Below are positions 35,461 to 48,090 of a stretch of 64,000 nt of DNA, one piece after another; the stretch's first letter is position 1; the number at the start of each line of letters is the position of its first letter. Origin of the DNA: Diplocarpon mali (lineage: Eukaryota; Ascomycota; Leotiomycetes; Helotiales; Drepanopezizaceae). The translations under genes and the position numbers were made by a program. The stretch covers positions 149,200-213,199 of the forward strand of contig JAENRP010000032.1 in assembly GCA_024741835.1 (NCBI GenBank). Direction: 5' to 3'. Under the pieces are notes generated by a model. That model did not search any database. It had not been told where the DNA came from and saw only the letters and a program-made list of their open reading frames with translations.

Positions 35461-38400
35461 CCCTTATATGGTTAAAACTAGAGTGCCTATATGAACTGAT
35501 AATGCCTTAACTATTAGCTCGCAGGCGTAATACCAAGTGGTACAGCTGGTATCCTATACCCTAGGTCAGGTACAACGAGTCAGGAGTAGGAAGCGTTCAA
35601 CTCCTACATTTAATTCTGTAGTCAACATTTGTTTAAGTAGAACTTGTACAGACCAAATAGTAATAGGAACTAATGCTTGGTAAACTTGCCGTTGGGTTGA
35701 GAAGCAGGTTTGAAGCGTCTCGAGTCTATTAATACCGCAAACGCTGTCACTACGATCACAATCATAATGTTGCTTGTATTATTTTACTGCGCAGACGGTG
35801 GATATAAAATTAATCAGCCAGAATTTCTCACTAGATGTACTTACAGGACCGATTCAAAGTATAAAATGCTAGAAACCAGATAGCTGGAGACCTGTCCGGG
35901 ACATGATTTACTATATACATACATATACATACATATATATACACCTTATACAGCCCAACTATAGAAGGTCCAAAAAATGCTTTTCACTAAAAACAGTCAG
36001 ATCCTTAACAGGTTTGTGGATCCACCGTCCGCAAGGAAAAAATAAGTTGGCAATTTACGGCACTTTTTTACACTGTATAAAGTAAGGCGTAATTCTACGT
36101 ATGTTAAGCACGGTTCCACCGGCATGGCACCTACCAGCCGCATCAAGACTCTATTAAGCCACATCTTAAGTCACTGCCAGAATAGCAAATACTCTCTACC
36201 CGGCAGGAAAAGGAATGAGTCCACAGCCGCATCTAACAATACCGAACTTCACTACTAAGTTCGGATCACATCGCTGCAGCAGAAAGTTCATATTCAAAGA
36301 AGCCTGGTAACGAGTCCTCATGTTACTCGTACTGAGCACGTGAAGGTTCCTCTTGCTGCGCTGCACACTGGCCCGTCAAGCATGACTCCGAGGCTCTCTC
36401 CTCTCGGCTTACGAGAGTTGGCCGAGCTGTTCATTCGAGGCTTCAGAGTGAAGTACGGTACTTTCCGTAAGTACATTGTGCATTATCTGCGATTTAATTA
36501 AATTAGGGTCCAAATAGCGCCCTACTTGAATTGCAGCTTGTACTAGAGTACCTGGTGAATGCTGATCTACTGTGTAAAACTCCATAGGGAGCATCTTACT
36601 GGTGGTTTTTCTCTGCGTGCTACTTCGTCGCAGGCCAAGCAAACATCTTAAGAAAGTATCTTTAACCCTGTAAATGCACTTTCCTGTGTAACCCACCCTT
36701 GAACATCAACTTATTGTGGCGTTTGCCTGGGCTGCGGCGAAGTATCAGCATGGGTCTATAGAGTCTATCTCCCCAGGGCTGCACGGCGGAGGGTCAAACG
36801 GGCACCAGCTGTTTTCAATGCCTGAAACTTGGATCTCCAACGTCAAGCCAGCTTCGTCGGATCAGAGGAGAGAAGGAACCTTGGCAGGCGCTCGAGATTT
36901 GGAGCTGGCTCTTACAGGTCGGGTTACTGCATGATGCCACTTGTGATAAAAGTTGCAAGGAATTAGGGGTAGTGGATAGCCATGTTCTTCAAGCATAGGC
37001 ACACGTGATTAAACATCACGTGTAAGGGGAAGTAGCCACAAGATCAGTAGTAGCTTTTACTTGGAATCCCGTATTGCTACTTTCAATTTCATAGTTAACA
37101 AGTACATAAATACTTTCGGCCTCGAGCTAATCGCTATCGACTCGTGCATTCTCATTGATTCAGCCCAGCCTCCTTCTCGACCTTGCCTTCGTACCAGACA
37201 CAGAACTCTGATCACTTGTCTTGCACCTAGCAATTCCAAAAATCTCGGCTTTGTTAATTACAGAGCCGATATTCGTCAAATCAAGAAAAAATGGACCCGT
37301 CCCAGGAGCTGGTTAAGCCCTAGCCGTTACAAGATACCGCATGGAGTAGCACTCATTCCTGGCACCATGGCATCAACATTGACGACAGCCACCGTCACCG
37401 ACATCAGGATGCATAAGAAGAACTCAAAGTGTACCCCTATCGCACGGCATCCAAGATCACTCTAGATGGAACGGTCTGGTGACTTGGCATCTCCGTCCCT
37501 GATTCCGTGGGCGCCTCGACTTACTCTGTACAGTATCTGGAAGGTTTTCGGTCCATCAGTCCTCAGCAGCTCCACGTCGGTTCGGGCACTTACATTCTTC
37601 GTTGCAAGAATCATCCCAGCTGGACAGCCGGGGGTTCCAGATAGGCCGAGCCGGCTAGGCAAAGTCTAACTTCCTCCCTGGAAGCCCCTCAGCCTTCGAG
37701 AAACTTCCTGTGTCATCTCAATCTAAAGCCCAGTGGCAACACACCGACAGCGAGTCAGTGAACCTTAGATGGGACGATGATGTCGATGTCAATACGTGAA
37801 GAGGTCGTCGGGTTTTCCAAGAGGACCGCTCCTGCCCAGAGAATCTCTCCTCGTCTGCAGCTGCGAGTACTCGTATACGAAAGAACGATCTTGGTTGCTT
37901 TGTATGACTCGGCTCAAGCCAGACGTAGTGTGCTTCGAGAGATCCCAGCATCCCTTCAGGAGCATCGCATCAGCCGGTTGAAAAGATCCTGACCCTGAAG
38001 TCTACAGATTCCAACAGCTCTGTGAGGTCTAAGAGACCGCGACATCATGTCATCGATGTTGGCACCATCTTCCCGTTTCCCCGCGCTCGACTTACCGGTA
38101 GCATCAATAAACAAGCTATGTGCTGAACCGATGCCTGTCGTACATCGCGCGTCTCCGATATGAACTCGATATGAAATTAATATCTAATCTCTCTATATGG
38201 CCCATGTCACACAAGTGAGCTTCATTGTAATTAATCTATGGCGTCGGCGGCCTAGCACCATCAACTACCCTTTGCCAGCATGGCTGAAGGCATGCCACGC
38301 GCTCGTCTGTGATTGCGCGTGCGGCATCTACGTGAGTACATACCATTTAAGACCCATGCAATTGGCACATTTTAACAAAGCATGCGGTGTTGTTTCTGTC

Positions 38401-41069
38401 AACTTTCAGAAGTCAGACTTCTAGTCTTGGAATTCCGTATGCTTCTTTTATCATGTTCGCTTCCAGGGCATATGTTTATGTTTTATGCTATTGCTTTCAT
38501 CACTTACACTGCATGTCTGCACATATTGAACGTGCATAATATCATACCCGCAGGTTGCAGGAACTATCTCTCAATGCTTACCAGACTTCGCAGCCTCAAG
38601 TGAGAAGTTATTTTTACGGATTATGATAAAAAAACAGGTAAAATTCTACTGTACTTTTGCTTGCACAGATTCCGGACTTTCAAGGAGGCTGCGGGCCATA
38701 TGTGAAGCATACGACGCTGAGGTACTCATGGCTATACATAACACTTGATAGTAAGCTAACTAATCATCATACGTTCCAGACTAGTCTAATAGTTCTCGGA
38801 TTATTTCAATTCTATTCACAATGCTCTCCCTATTTGCCTTACAGAGAACAGGACTTTTATAGCTTATCAGATTATGAGTGTCTTTTACAGCGTTTCTCAT
38901 TTACCACTCTTGATCTCTGCACTATGTGTTGCCTCTATTCTCATTGCATGGAACCTGAACCACGAAAGATAATTAAAGAGTATACAGATCGCGTGACGGC
39001 CTATAGGCCAGTGATCTATCTGCATCGCCAATCTGCAATCCTGTTGGGGACCATCTGGTGTTTACTTGCATAGCTCTGGGACTAGTGAGGTGATTGTCGC
39101 TAATCTTGGCAGTACTGCTACAGGCAACTCCAAGTAGGAAGAGACGTAGTTGGTCTATTTTATGTTCAGAAACACTGCGCGAGACGCCTGCGTGCGTAGG
39201 AGAAGGCGTCCTATCCTCTTTGCCTTTTCGCTGCACTATTAGTCTGTCATGTGAGTTGACATATTTAAGCTCAGCTGTTCACAACATCGCTGGCTAAAAT
39301 CATGCGCTATGATATGAAGCATTTCCATTTTCCTACCTGCAATTTCCCATTTATCCATTGTCACACTGACCTGTTCCAAATCAGCTCTCCGCCTTCCCCT
39401 TCATACTCCATGACGTGCTATGCCTAGCCCAACCCTGAGTATTCCAGACCGCGAAGCCAGTGCCACAGCTGTTATTCCTTTGAGGAATTACTACACTCTA
39501 CTGTACATTTACATGCCCAAGTGGATCACCTACTGTTTAATCCTAGCTTAAATCCTGTTTGTTCCCCGCGCGTCGCTGGACGAGAGAAGATAGGCAATAG
39601 AGGGGGGGTATGGTCTAGGCTGGGCTGGGCTGATATTGAATTTGTCGCCGCAAAGTGTATATATATGTATATGCATATATAAGACGTCTCTCCTCGCGGA
39701 TATACCTTTCTTGACTCTACCTACTACATTATACTGCACCATACTATGTCACAATAGGTCATCTGGGCTGGGCTTGCGTGTAGTAAATAGGAGCATTTTA
39801 AATAGAAAGAAGAAAGGAAACGGAGAAACGAAAATATAAGATAGCCTGGTTTAGTTCATATGTATAATCATTTGCATGATATGTGGCATGTTTTTTCCTG
39901 TCTGTATCTATATGTGCGAAGTATGACTTCATTAGATAGGACATGATATGACATAGGAGCAAGCCGTTAAGACAGAGTTCAACAGCGGAGAATTGATAAA
40001 GGACCAGAGGGGAGAGAGGGGTTTTAGATAGGTTTCTCACTCGGAGGGGAATATGCGGCTTGCTGATTACCTGGGGCATACTTAGTTGCTTTGCTTGTTG
40101 AGGGAAAGGGAGGGGGAGGAATGGTGTTGGTCAGCGAGGCAGTGGACTTGTACAAGCTTACCCGGGATCTCGGCCCTAGGCTCTGGGATGGTGGGAGAAG
40201 GAATCGAGATCTTGTTGCAACATAGTGAGGGGTCTACTTACCTAGCTAGAATATCAGAGGGGAGGAAATAATACAGCTGCCCGCTCGTGTATTTTTTGAC
40301 TTGGACGAGCGGAAATCATGCGTTTGGAGTGATGTTCTCTTCTCTGGGCCAGGAGTTTTTCAAATCAGTCGTCGTAGCCTAATACGGGGCTGGTGTTATT
40401 CACAAGTCGAGAACTTGTGAATAGACTACCTGTTTGGCCAGCGACCGTATGTGCGTACGTGCGAGTGCGAAGGACGGGGTGTATTTCTGGGCACTCGTTT
40501 GGGTTGTACAACATAGCTAGGCGCAGGATAAAATCCTTAGTGCAACTCGGGGAAGTCTTAATAAGCTGTTGGGCTTTCGGAATTTAAATTTTCCTTTGGT
40601 TCTGTTGTATGTAAGTATGTATCATGCGAGGATAAACGTTCATTTGATGTTCCTTGTTTTGGTTGTCACTGATTATTATTTTTAGCTTTGCCAACCATTC
40701 CCTTGAAGCCTTTGAGTCTTCGAATTGTCATGCTGGAAAGAAGCTTGCACTATGAATCTCTATTTTCTACTGAGAACTAATAACTATTTCACTCTAGCCA
40801 GCAAAGAAAAGTAGAGGTACGCCATCTAGTTGTAACCTGCTGTTCGAGGAGAAATACTCGGATCAAATGGCTATTTCGATGCCTTCACACCATCTGAACT
40901 CTCCTTCCTCGATGTATAGCAGGACTCAAGGAAGACACTAGAGACGCGATGATTACTTCCGTGAGATCGTAGACATACTGATATGGTTTGGGGAGAGTGT
41001 CTCACTAGCTGGCGTTGAGTAGAAAGGGGGGGGAGCGCTTTACATACTAGAGAGATACAGTAATACTAA
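35461..41069. other. Gene-poor host DNA
   Basis: Composition returns to average right after element B. ORFs up to 138 codons exist (for example 37061-37465 and 38657-39073), but none shows a recognisable domain, a signal peptide or matching splice sites. An ITLDGTVW..LGISVPDSVG..TYSVQYLEG stretch near 37.46-37.55 kb looks faintly protein-like and could be a decayed exon. A TACATA-type microsatellite lies at about 35908-35942. Otherwise I see nothing in it apart from the paired CACGTG motif listed separately. Confidence 0.5.
37002..37022. promoter_or_regulatory. Paired CACGTG inverted repeat
   Basis: CACGTGAT and ATCACGTG form a perfect 8-bp inverted repeat with a 5-base spacer (TAAAC). CACGTG is the binding core of bHLH factors of the Cbf1/USF type. 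No supported gene lies nearby, so the role is uncertain; it may also be a chance palindrome or belong to an unrecognised transcript. Confidence 0.35.
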
Positions 41070-41235
41070 TGCTGCGCAGTGAGGAGCTGTAGGCTCTAAG
41101 GGTCTATTTATGTAATTAGCGCCTGAAGTGACCCACGGAGCAGCCCTACTCAGAGAGCTCAGTCGTATAGCTAGATGCGAATTTTACAAGCTTCTGCTCA
41201 CCACTTGGAAGACCTCCCTGATTTACAGCTCCACA
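41070..41235 (+). repeat. Solo LTR related to the outer copia element
   Basis: 166 bp from TGCTGCGCAGTGAGGAGC to CAGCTCCACA, flanked by a perfect 5-bp duplication ACTAA (41065-41069 and 41236-41240). It shares landmarks with the 172-bp LTR of the outer element: GAGGAGC near the start, TATGTAAT, GGAGC in the middle, and the block AATTTTACAAGCTTCTGC. There are no internal sequences, so it is the product of LTR-LTR recombination. It retains GC-rich bases and TG..CA ends, meaning it was not RIPed. Confidence 0.85.
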
Positions 41236-41564
41236 ACTAAGTATAATGAAAAAGGCCAAGCTTAGATCTCTAAAAATAGTACTTTCATTCAACTCTACTC
41301 TGTGGCTCCTGTCTAGGAGAAATGATAATTCAAGAGGTGCAGTGTTGTTTGGAACATTCTCGCTTAAACAGCAGATATCTGACCAGCAAGTCCTACGTCA
41401 CGGATCTCCTCACCTGCCATGACCAGAGACACTTGTCGCTCACGCGAACTCATCAGAGCTGCGAACGCAAACGACCCCCCCAAGCTGCATAGTTGGAGAG
41501 ACCCCCGAGTGGAAATCAATACAGTCGGGCAGAAACCTGGCTCTCTCTGTTCTCTAACCATGGT

Positions 41565-41870
41565 TTACCTGCGCAGCATAGCCAGGGCCTAGAATAGGCA
41601 GCCGCCGAACACAATGGCGAAGGGCACAGCGAGCCATTTCCATCAAACCTTGTACATTGTCGCGGCCGACGTCCCAGCAGCTACGCTGGAGTTGCCCTCG
41701 TCGAATCGCCTGGGGTTGCTCATGCTCATAGTGAGATCGGCAAGGGTTGCGATCATGTAAAGGGTTTCGTGCAGTTGTTGCATCAAGTCTTGGTAGTATG
41801 AACCCAACCCGTCCTTGATGGTTGCGTCTTTTAGCCAGCCCTCTCTTCCTAAAATCTCCTTCGAGGATCA
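41565..41870 (-). pseudogene. Decayed C-terminal exon of a membrane protein
   Basis: The minus frame reads WLKDATIKDGLGSYYQDL, then QQLHETLYMIATLADLTMSM, a Ser/Ala/Thr stretch, and finally a hydrophobic WLAVPFAIVFGGCLF segment and ALAMLRR before TAA at 41565-41567. Two in-frame stops interrupt it: TGA in place of a likely CGA Arg just before the W-K-W, and TAG in place of a likely Trp near the end. An acceptor CGCTAG precedes it at 41871. The pattern (long soluble part, then W-x-W-L-x-x-P-F and one transmembrane helix) is the usual ending of large multi-pass proteins peculiar to filamentous ascomycetes (DUF3176-like is my best guess). Upstream exons were not found. Confidence 0.55.
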
Positions 41871-42209
41871 CTAGCGAGTAAGGTAGCCGGCGATAATAGT
41901 CGGGGATCCGTATAGAGCACGTCAATCTTACTCGGGCAAGACGAAGCACATTACGCTTTATCATCGGAAAAGTGTCTTCTCAAATCTACATTCTCAACAC
42001 CCTTGATACACCTCTCAATCGGGAAATGCTTTGAATCCTATGCACCACGCGCCATGCACCACGCTTCTATATGTACCTTGCCAAAAGAACATGAGAAAAA
42101 AAAAATTAAAAAAAATTGATGTTACACAGCGATGTCTTTGGAGACCAGATATCCAATTCGTCATACCGCCTCACACAACAATTAGGCCAGCCTCCCCTCA
42201 AACACCTTC

Positions 42210-45200
42210 TCAACCCCACCCAAACACATCCGCAACACCCATCGTATTGATCCTTACGCCCACAAGTGCAACCAAAATACCCACAACATCCACAACCAGC
42301 AGCACGAAAGCCGCAGTCATGAACTTCGGGCTGAAAATACGGTACAGCATCAAATGCCGTCTCAAATGGCCGGCCCACACCATCGTCGCGAGGCCGACGA
42401 CTGCGTAGTACGCGACATGCCACGCCAATGTACTCACAGCGCCTCTGAGGATACCCTTCTTCCGCGGTTTCTGCTTCCACAGTACGACCAAGGGGAGGGC
42501 TATGACGGCTAAGATCTGGGCGCCGAAGCTGTTGAGGCCCACGAGGATCGGGGAGTAGGGGTATGTGATTGTGTGGAGGGGGATGAACGCGCTTTCCCAC
42601 TGGATGGAGGAGAGCGTTGGCTGGTGCCCGGTCTTGAAGAAGTGGAACGAGCCGAGCAAGGCCAGGATGACGGGGCCGATGGGAGACGTCGTCAGCGCGT
42701 TAAGATCGAGGATCTCAACGAGGGAGAGAATCTGCCAGGTCATGAGCGAAAGCGCGCCCGCGCCCATCGGTTTCTGCACCAGGAGGAGGCAGACAAGGAG
42801 ATTGAGGACGAGCAGGAAGTACCTGGTGCCGTGCGTATTCGCAAAGCCGAGGATGGTCACGGTGGCCCCGGAGCTATTCGTCATGTGCGCATTGGAAGAG
42901 GGAGCGGCAGTGGTGCTGATCGAGACACAGGGTGGTGCATAGAGGAAGGCGGGACAGCCGACGCCGATTGCAGCGGCAAAGAGTGTTTGAGCAATGGGGA
43001 CGCGGACAGATTTTAGGCGGCCGGAGGGGATATAAGAGGAGAACCATTCGCCGTCGTCGGCGGCGTCGAGAGTCCAGAAGAGGGCGCTGGAGAAGAGGAG
43101 GGCGCGGAAGACGCAGTTTATCCAGGCTGGGGCGAAGCCTTCGAAGGAGCGGCTACCAGTGTAGTAGGACTTGATGATGGACGGCAGGATGATGGCGACG
43201 ACAAAGGGAATGGCGAGTTGCCACGGGGCCGAGGTGGAGGAGGTGCTTGAGGCGTAATACGTTGATTTGCAGTAGGGCATCTGTTCCTCTCTGCATACTT
43301 TCGAGAAAGAAGCCACCCAGCCAAGAGCAACGAAGAGGACTGAATGATAGGCACCGAGTGTCCTGTCGGGGGCATGCTCTATGCGTAGCGATGACATGGC
43401 AGCGGCAACACCGAAAGTGGAGATGAAGAACAGCAGAATTGAATCTTCCCAGATGGTGTACGAATTGGAAGCGAAACCAATCGATTGACTGACAGTAAAT
43501 ACGACAGCCAGCCAACCCCAAAACGATGTTGGCCAAGGATTGCTGAAAGCCGTCCTCCCTCTCAGTTGCTGAGAGAGGACACCAACGACACCAGAAACCG
43601 CACAAACACCCAAGGCGAAATCCAGAATAGATTCCGGCTTGAGAGCAATGAAAACAGCCGGCGCCCCAGCAGCTCCAAGGAACGTGCCGAGCAGAGCCCC
43701 GCGGACGAGCGACCTGCTCGTAGTCTCGTCATCATCTTTGAAGTTGTCGCCGTTGCCAAAGTTGTCAATCTCCAGCTGCAGCTCCTTGCGATCCAGCTCC
43801 GGACTGTCCAACGCCTCTACATCATCCGCATTGCTGTTGGCAAACAGGATCAGAGCTAGAACACTGGCGGCTAGGATCCCGACGCCTAAAAGCATGCTGG
43901 GGACATCGAATCGTGCCCACAGACTGCGGCATATTCTCAGAGTCTCTTCTTGGAATGCAGCGAAAGCTAGGTATGCTTCTTTCCACGTCTTCTGCTGGCC
44001 AGCTCCAGCACGAGCTATCTCAGCAGCTGCCCAGAGAGCATGTGGCGAGCCATCGACAGTGCTCTCGTCAATACCACGGGCAGCATAGTACGCGCCCTGA
44101 TATCTCGAGATTCCCGCAGCTGTCATCCTGGCCACACTTGCAAGATTCTCCCACGCGTTGCCCTTCTTCCCCGCGAAAGCCTCTTCAATAGGCTTCCCCA
44201 GGTTGTTGAACGGAATCGGGAGGCCCAGCAGCAGAGCCAAGGTAGGCACCAGGTCAATCTGGTTGACCGGTCTAACCTTCGCGTTCGCGGGCGGCGTGAC
44301 GAAAGCCTTGTCGGTACGGCCAAAGACGCCTTTCTTGGAATACATCCACAATGCAGCCTGGACCTCATCATCGCTCTCTCCGCCGTGATCGCCCTTACTG
44401 TCCATGCCGTGATCTCCCATAACAACCAACAAGGTATCGTCATCCAACCTCTGGACCAACTCCCTCACAACACCATCCATCTGGACCAACTTCGCTGTCA
44501 TGGCAGGATGGTTTGGACCATACCGATGACCTGCATGATCCACGCCCAGATAATGCGCAATCATGACATCCCAGCTCCCCTTCTTCTCCATTCCCAGGAG
44601 CGGCATGATATGCTCGTTCACACCATTATCCAGCGTGTGCAAGTCCCATACATTCAGGCTCGGGTAAGCTCTACTAAGCCCTTCTTCGAAATAGCCCGGA
44701 AACAGCGCCGTCCACGTGTCGTCTCCCAGATGCACGATTCTCCTCCTTGCGTCTCTCAGTTGCATGAGAAGATTATCCTCCGCAATGGCGTCACCCGCGA
44801 AATTCGAGCCCATGTCGATAAACGTCGGTAGCGTACCCGTAGTCAGCCCCTTGATTCTTTGCAACGTCGTCGTCGGAGGGTCCGCAATGAAAGGGATCAG
44901 GAACGCATTTTGCGGTTCCTTGAGAGCAGTCTCGTAAAGAAACGGCAGAGAGTTATGAAAAGCTTGCGCTGGGCCATTCTCGCTGTTGTTCGCGTTCGGA
45001 ATGGTGAAGTCATAACGTAGGGCGTCTACTACAACCACGACGGCTTTTTCGAAAGTTTTAGGATGCCAGCACCCGGATTCAGGTGTTCCGGAGCCTTTGT
45101 AGGGTTGGTGGATTGGAATGGGAGGGTCGGTACAAGAAGATTTTTCTTCGAGGACGAGGCGGGTGAGTAGGAAGCCTCTGGTGAAGAAGTAAATTCCTGA

Positions 45201-45665
45201 TGCGTGGATGAAACTATTATATACAGATTAGTCCAGCCCTCCGAACTTCTTTCTCCTTACCAACACGCCTCGAGCTTTGGTGTCCCTGATAAGACCTCCC
45301 AATCTTAACTTTCAACTTCTCTCGTCCTCTCTAAATTCCTCAATTCCCCGCCCCGACCCCACCAAGAGAAGTAAGAATTACACTCACAATACCCATCCGA
45401 AGAACGCTGCAACCCAGAACCACTCCCTTGCAAACCGTGCCCTCTTCCTCTCATTCAACCTCTCTACGACTGTCTTCTTAGTCCCCAAGCCCCCAAGCCC
45501 GGCTTCATCCATCATAGCCTTGACCTTCTTCTCGTCCCTTGCGTCGCGCGCCGCTTGCAGCGCTTTGGCGCGCGCGTATTGCGCTGCCACCGAGTTAGGG
45601 TTGCCGGCTGGGGAGGGGAGGGGGTTGGTCGTGCGGACGGAGGGGGAGGGGGAGGGGAAGGACAT
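42210..45665 (-). CDS. GPI13: GPI ethanolamine phosphate transferase 3 (PIG-O type)
   Basis: Two exons, 45665-45388 and 45213-42210, joined across a 174-bp GTGAGT..ATAG intron; 1093 residues, close to human PIG-O. It adds phosphoethanolamine to the third mannose of the GPI anchor in the ER lumen, the step that prepares the anchor for attachment to proteins. After a basic cytosolic N-terminus comes a first membrane segment (WFWVAAFFGW, then FIHASGIYFFTRGFLLTR). The alkaline-phosphatase-fold domain follows with VVVDALRYDF, DPPTTTLQRIKGLTTGTLPT (nucleophile Thr), GDDTW, HYLGVDHAGHRYGP and MGDHGMDSKGDHGG, the metal-binding residues all present. The C-terminal half has many hydrophobic helices. 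DPPTTTxQR and GSNFAGDAIAEDNL separate it from the MCD4 and GPI7 paralogues. The start was chosen at 45665 because the 29 upstream codons look like CT-rich leader; 45752 is an alternative. Confidence 0.93.
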
Positions 45666-46426
45666 TGCTGCTGGGTAGTATCGAGCGGAGGGAGGGTTGG
45701 ATAGGGGGTTGCAGCAGGAGGGGGATTGATGTGGGATTGGTGGGGTTACCAATGGAAGAGGAAGTGGCAGGCCATGAAAGAAGCTTGAATGACAGGATCA
45801 AGAGAAGCAGAGCGAGAGAAGGGTGTATGTTGGATGATAATCATCGTAGAGTCGCCCACCTAGGAGTGACAAGGTTTGAGGAACGCGATTCTAATCATAG
45901 CCCGAGCTTCTGATTCGCTGGACGGAGCTAGAGTGCGAGCTGCTTCACAGTTTACTGGGCGACCATTTCTCCAAAATGAAGCTTTTCACACATAATTGCT
46001 AATTTGTATCTCAATGCCGCGGTGCCACATGATGTCGGCATGGATTCTCGGATTTGCAATACCTCTCGGTATACGAACCAATACTCGGCCAGGGTTCGCT
46101 CTGAGTCTCTCATGGCCTCAGCATCCTCGCGGTAAGCGATATCCTTTCAAGCTTGTTGACTAGACATTTTATGCTACGATACTCCGGATGTCACAAGGTG
46201 CTCGCTTCGCAGTCAATGGCAACCCATGTAGCCAGACTTGAGGTTAGAGGCTCCCATGAAGACCATAACGCTTGATCGCTCCAAAACACATCCTATACTA
46301 CAAATGCTACTTAGATATCTCAATTTCTCCTAACTCGGCACTGTGCTCTCGTCCCTTGCCCTCGCCCAATAACCAGCCCATCTCACAACCCCTTCCCCAC
46401 TCCCTCAGGCCTCGATGCAGTCCCAT
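45666..46426. other. GPI13 promoter and VPS68 3' flank
   Basis: Intergenic stretch between two minus-strand genes, so it contains the GPI13 promoter and the VPS68 3' UTR. CT-rich tracts just upstream of the GPI13 start (seen as GA runs on the plus strand near 45640-45720) are typical fungal leader features. No further ORF is convincing. Confidence 0.6.
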
Positions 46427-47237
46427 TTACAGAGCCAAGTTGTATGAGTACTCATCCTCCAAATTCTGGCTAACCCAAAGCACAACAGAGCTACCACGCG
46501 TCAGTCATAAATCCATCCACTCTCCTCCCTTTTCCTTTGGAGCATAAAAACGCAACTCACCTCAACATAACCAACCCGTTCGAAATCAGATTCGCAAACC
46601 CCATATAGACCGTCGGCCACGGCGCACTTGGTACTACATACTTCAGCACCAACACAGCCACCCCGCCGGCCATCCCACCAGCCAGGCTTGCAAAGCCCAG
46701 GAACAGTACCACGCGCGCTTTCCATGCCACGCCGGACCCGGAGTAGGAGAAGGAGTCGGCAGCGAGTCGGGTTTTCTCGATGCTGTTGATGATGAGCATA
46801 CCAAAGGCGGAGAAGATGAGCGGCAGCCAGTCGATGAAGGTTATGTGGATGGAGGAGCCGTTCTTTGCGGAGTGAGACCACACAGCGGCGTCAAGGAGGG
46901 TGAAGAAGGAAAGAGAGAACTGCAAGATCGCGTTATTAGTAATTACTTCTTCATACATTTGATTTTCGGGATTCTGGACAGGTAGTAGTTGGGAATGAGA
47001 TGGCAAGTTGTAAAGCTCAGCACTCCTCCCTCTTCTCCGACATGCCGATCCCCACTCTCTATTCCCCTTTCGCCATTACTCGCTTCTCTCTAACCTCCTC
47101 CAAAAAAAAGAAAAAGAAAAAACCCCTCCCGAGAGATCACTCACCAAAGCTCCAGCTGCGTAGACCCCGGTGCTCCTCGCCGTGGCGCTATTCATCCACT
47201 CCGGCTTCCTGAACTTCCAGAGGCGCTCTTCCGACAT
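46427..47237 (-). CDS. VPS68: Vacuolar sorting protein VPS68 (TMEM50 family)
   Basis: Three exons: 47237-47145, 46919-46561 and 46490-46427, with 225-bp and 70-bp introns (GTGAGT..GCAG and GTGAGT..GTAG). The 171-residue product is close to yeast Vps68. It starts MSEERLWKFRKPEWMNSATA. Four hydrophobic segments follow: VYAAGALFSLSFFTLLDAAV, a FIDWLPLIFSAFGMLIINSI segment, VVLFLGFASLAGGMAGGVAV, and the last one ending GLVMLSSVVLWVSQ. The conserved loop with DSFSYSGSGVAWKAR is intact, as are ALPHA-type turns around the VPSAPWPT loop. The family acts with Vps55 at late endosomes to move cargo to the vacuole. The first and last exons are short and lie outside the long ORF, so they are easily missed; both joins restore family sequence. 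Confidence 0.92.
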
Positions 47238-48090
47238 CTTGCGTGCGAGCTTTCTTTTGATTCCTCTTCGTTTCTACCCTGATCGAAGCCAATCTCGTTT
47301 CTGTTGTTGCGGCAGGTTAGGTGGCCAGTTCGGTATTTGGAGTATTGCAGACTTAAATTGGGAGCTCGTCGTTGAGGTTGAGTGCTGTTGGAGTTCAAGC
47401 TGACGCACCAGGCTTACTAGCGCTCTATGTCACGTGTGGGCCCACTTCCCCACGTCGAGGTGAGGCTCTGCCACCTCAGGTACCTGTCCAAAGTATAATG
47501 TCACAGAGGATCAAGATTAGCAAGTAAAGTAAGTATGCCATGATTCACTAGCAATTCTCTTCATCAACACTCGACCAACGATTGCTCGACGTCCACGAGC
47601 AAACAAGCGCATCCCGACTGCAGAAAATCAAAATGCACTCGTTCGTCGTTTGATCATGATATACTACACAAAGCTGCCTCCCATCTTCACATCTCCCTTC
47701 GACCAGTGCTAAAAGTGATCAGAAGTGAGAGAAAATCTCCGATCAACATCAACAAGCAGCGCCCAACACGTCCAGTTGTACAACGGAGCATCCGGTCCCC
47801 ACTTCGGCAGGAAAACGAAAACCCGCTCTGCATGAGCCCGCCGGCTGCGGAAGAGAAAATAAGCTCGGGCCTGGACGTCGACTTCGTATATGCTGTTTGA
47901 TTTCAATTACGCCTATTGGCAATATCTCCCAAGGTTGTCTTTTTCGTAAGGGTAGCAGGCCAAACAAGAATGACTGAACTTCCCATTGCATGCCATCCCA
48001 TTATGACAGGTCGTCTAGAAGGAAACTCCGATATTAAACGCGCCCTTTAACGCCCCAATTTCATGGTGATTGCGAAATGAAAGGAATGCT
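47238..48090. other. VPS68 promoter and KNR4 3' flank
   Basis: Between two minus-strand genes. Nothing else coding is supported; short ORFs here (47706-47900, 47749-47991) overlap one another on opposite strands and lack motifs. A CACGTG site occurs near 47431 (TCACGTGTGG), upstream of VPS68. Confidence 0.6.

Noticed and set aside
36409..36696. 95-codon minus-strand ORF
   Set aside because: No recognisable motif and ordinary composition; chance length at this GC.
37061..37465. 134-codon plus-strand ORF downstream of the paired CACGTG
   Set aside because: No domain; a different frame at 37.46-37.55 kb looks as protein-like, so the ORF itself is not supported.
38197..38424. ORF that could be spliced at GTGAGT (38333) to AAG TCA GAC TTC TAG
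   Set aside because: Splice signals are acceptable but the about 49-residue product has no signal peptide or motif; evidence is too weak to call.
38657..39073. 138-codon plus-strand ORF
   Set aside because: Cys/Tyr-rich but no start context, signal peptide or domain; upstream intron candidate would be only about 33 bp.
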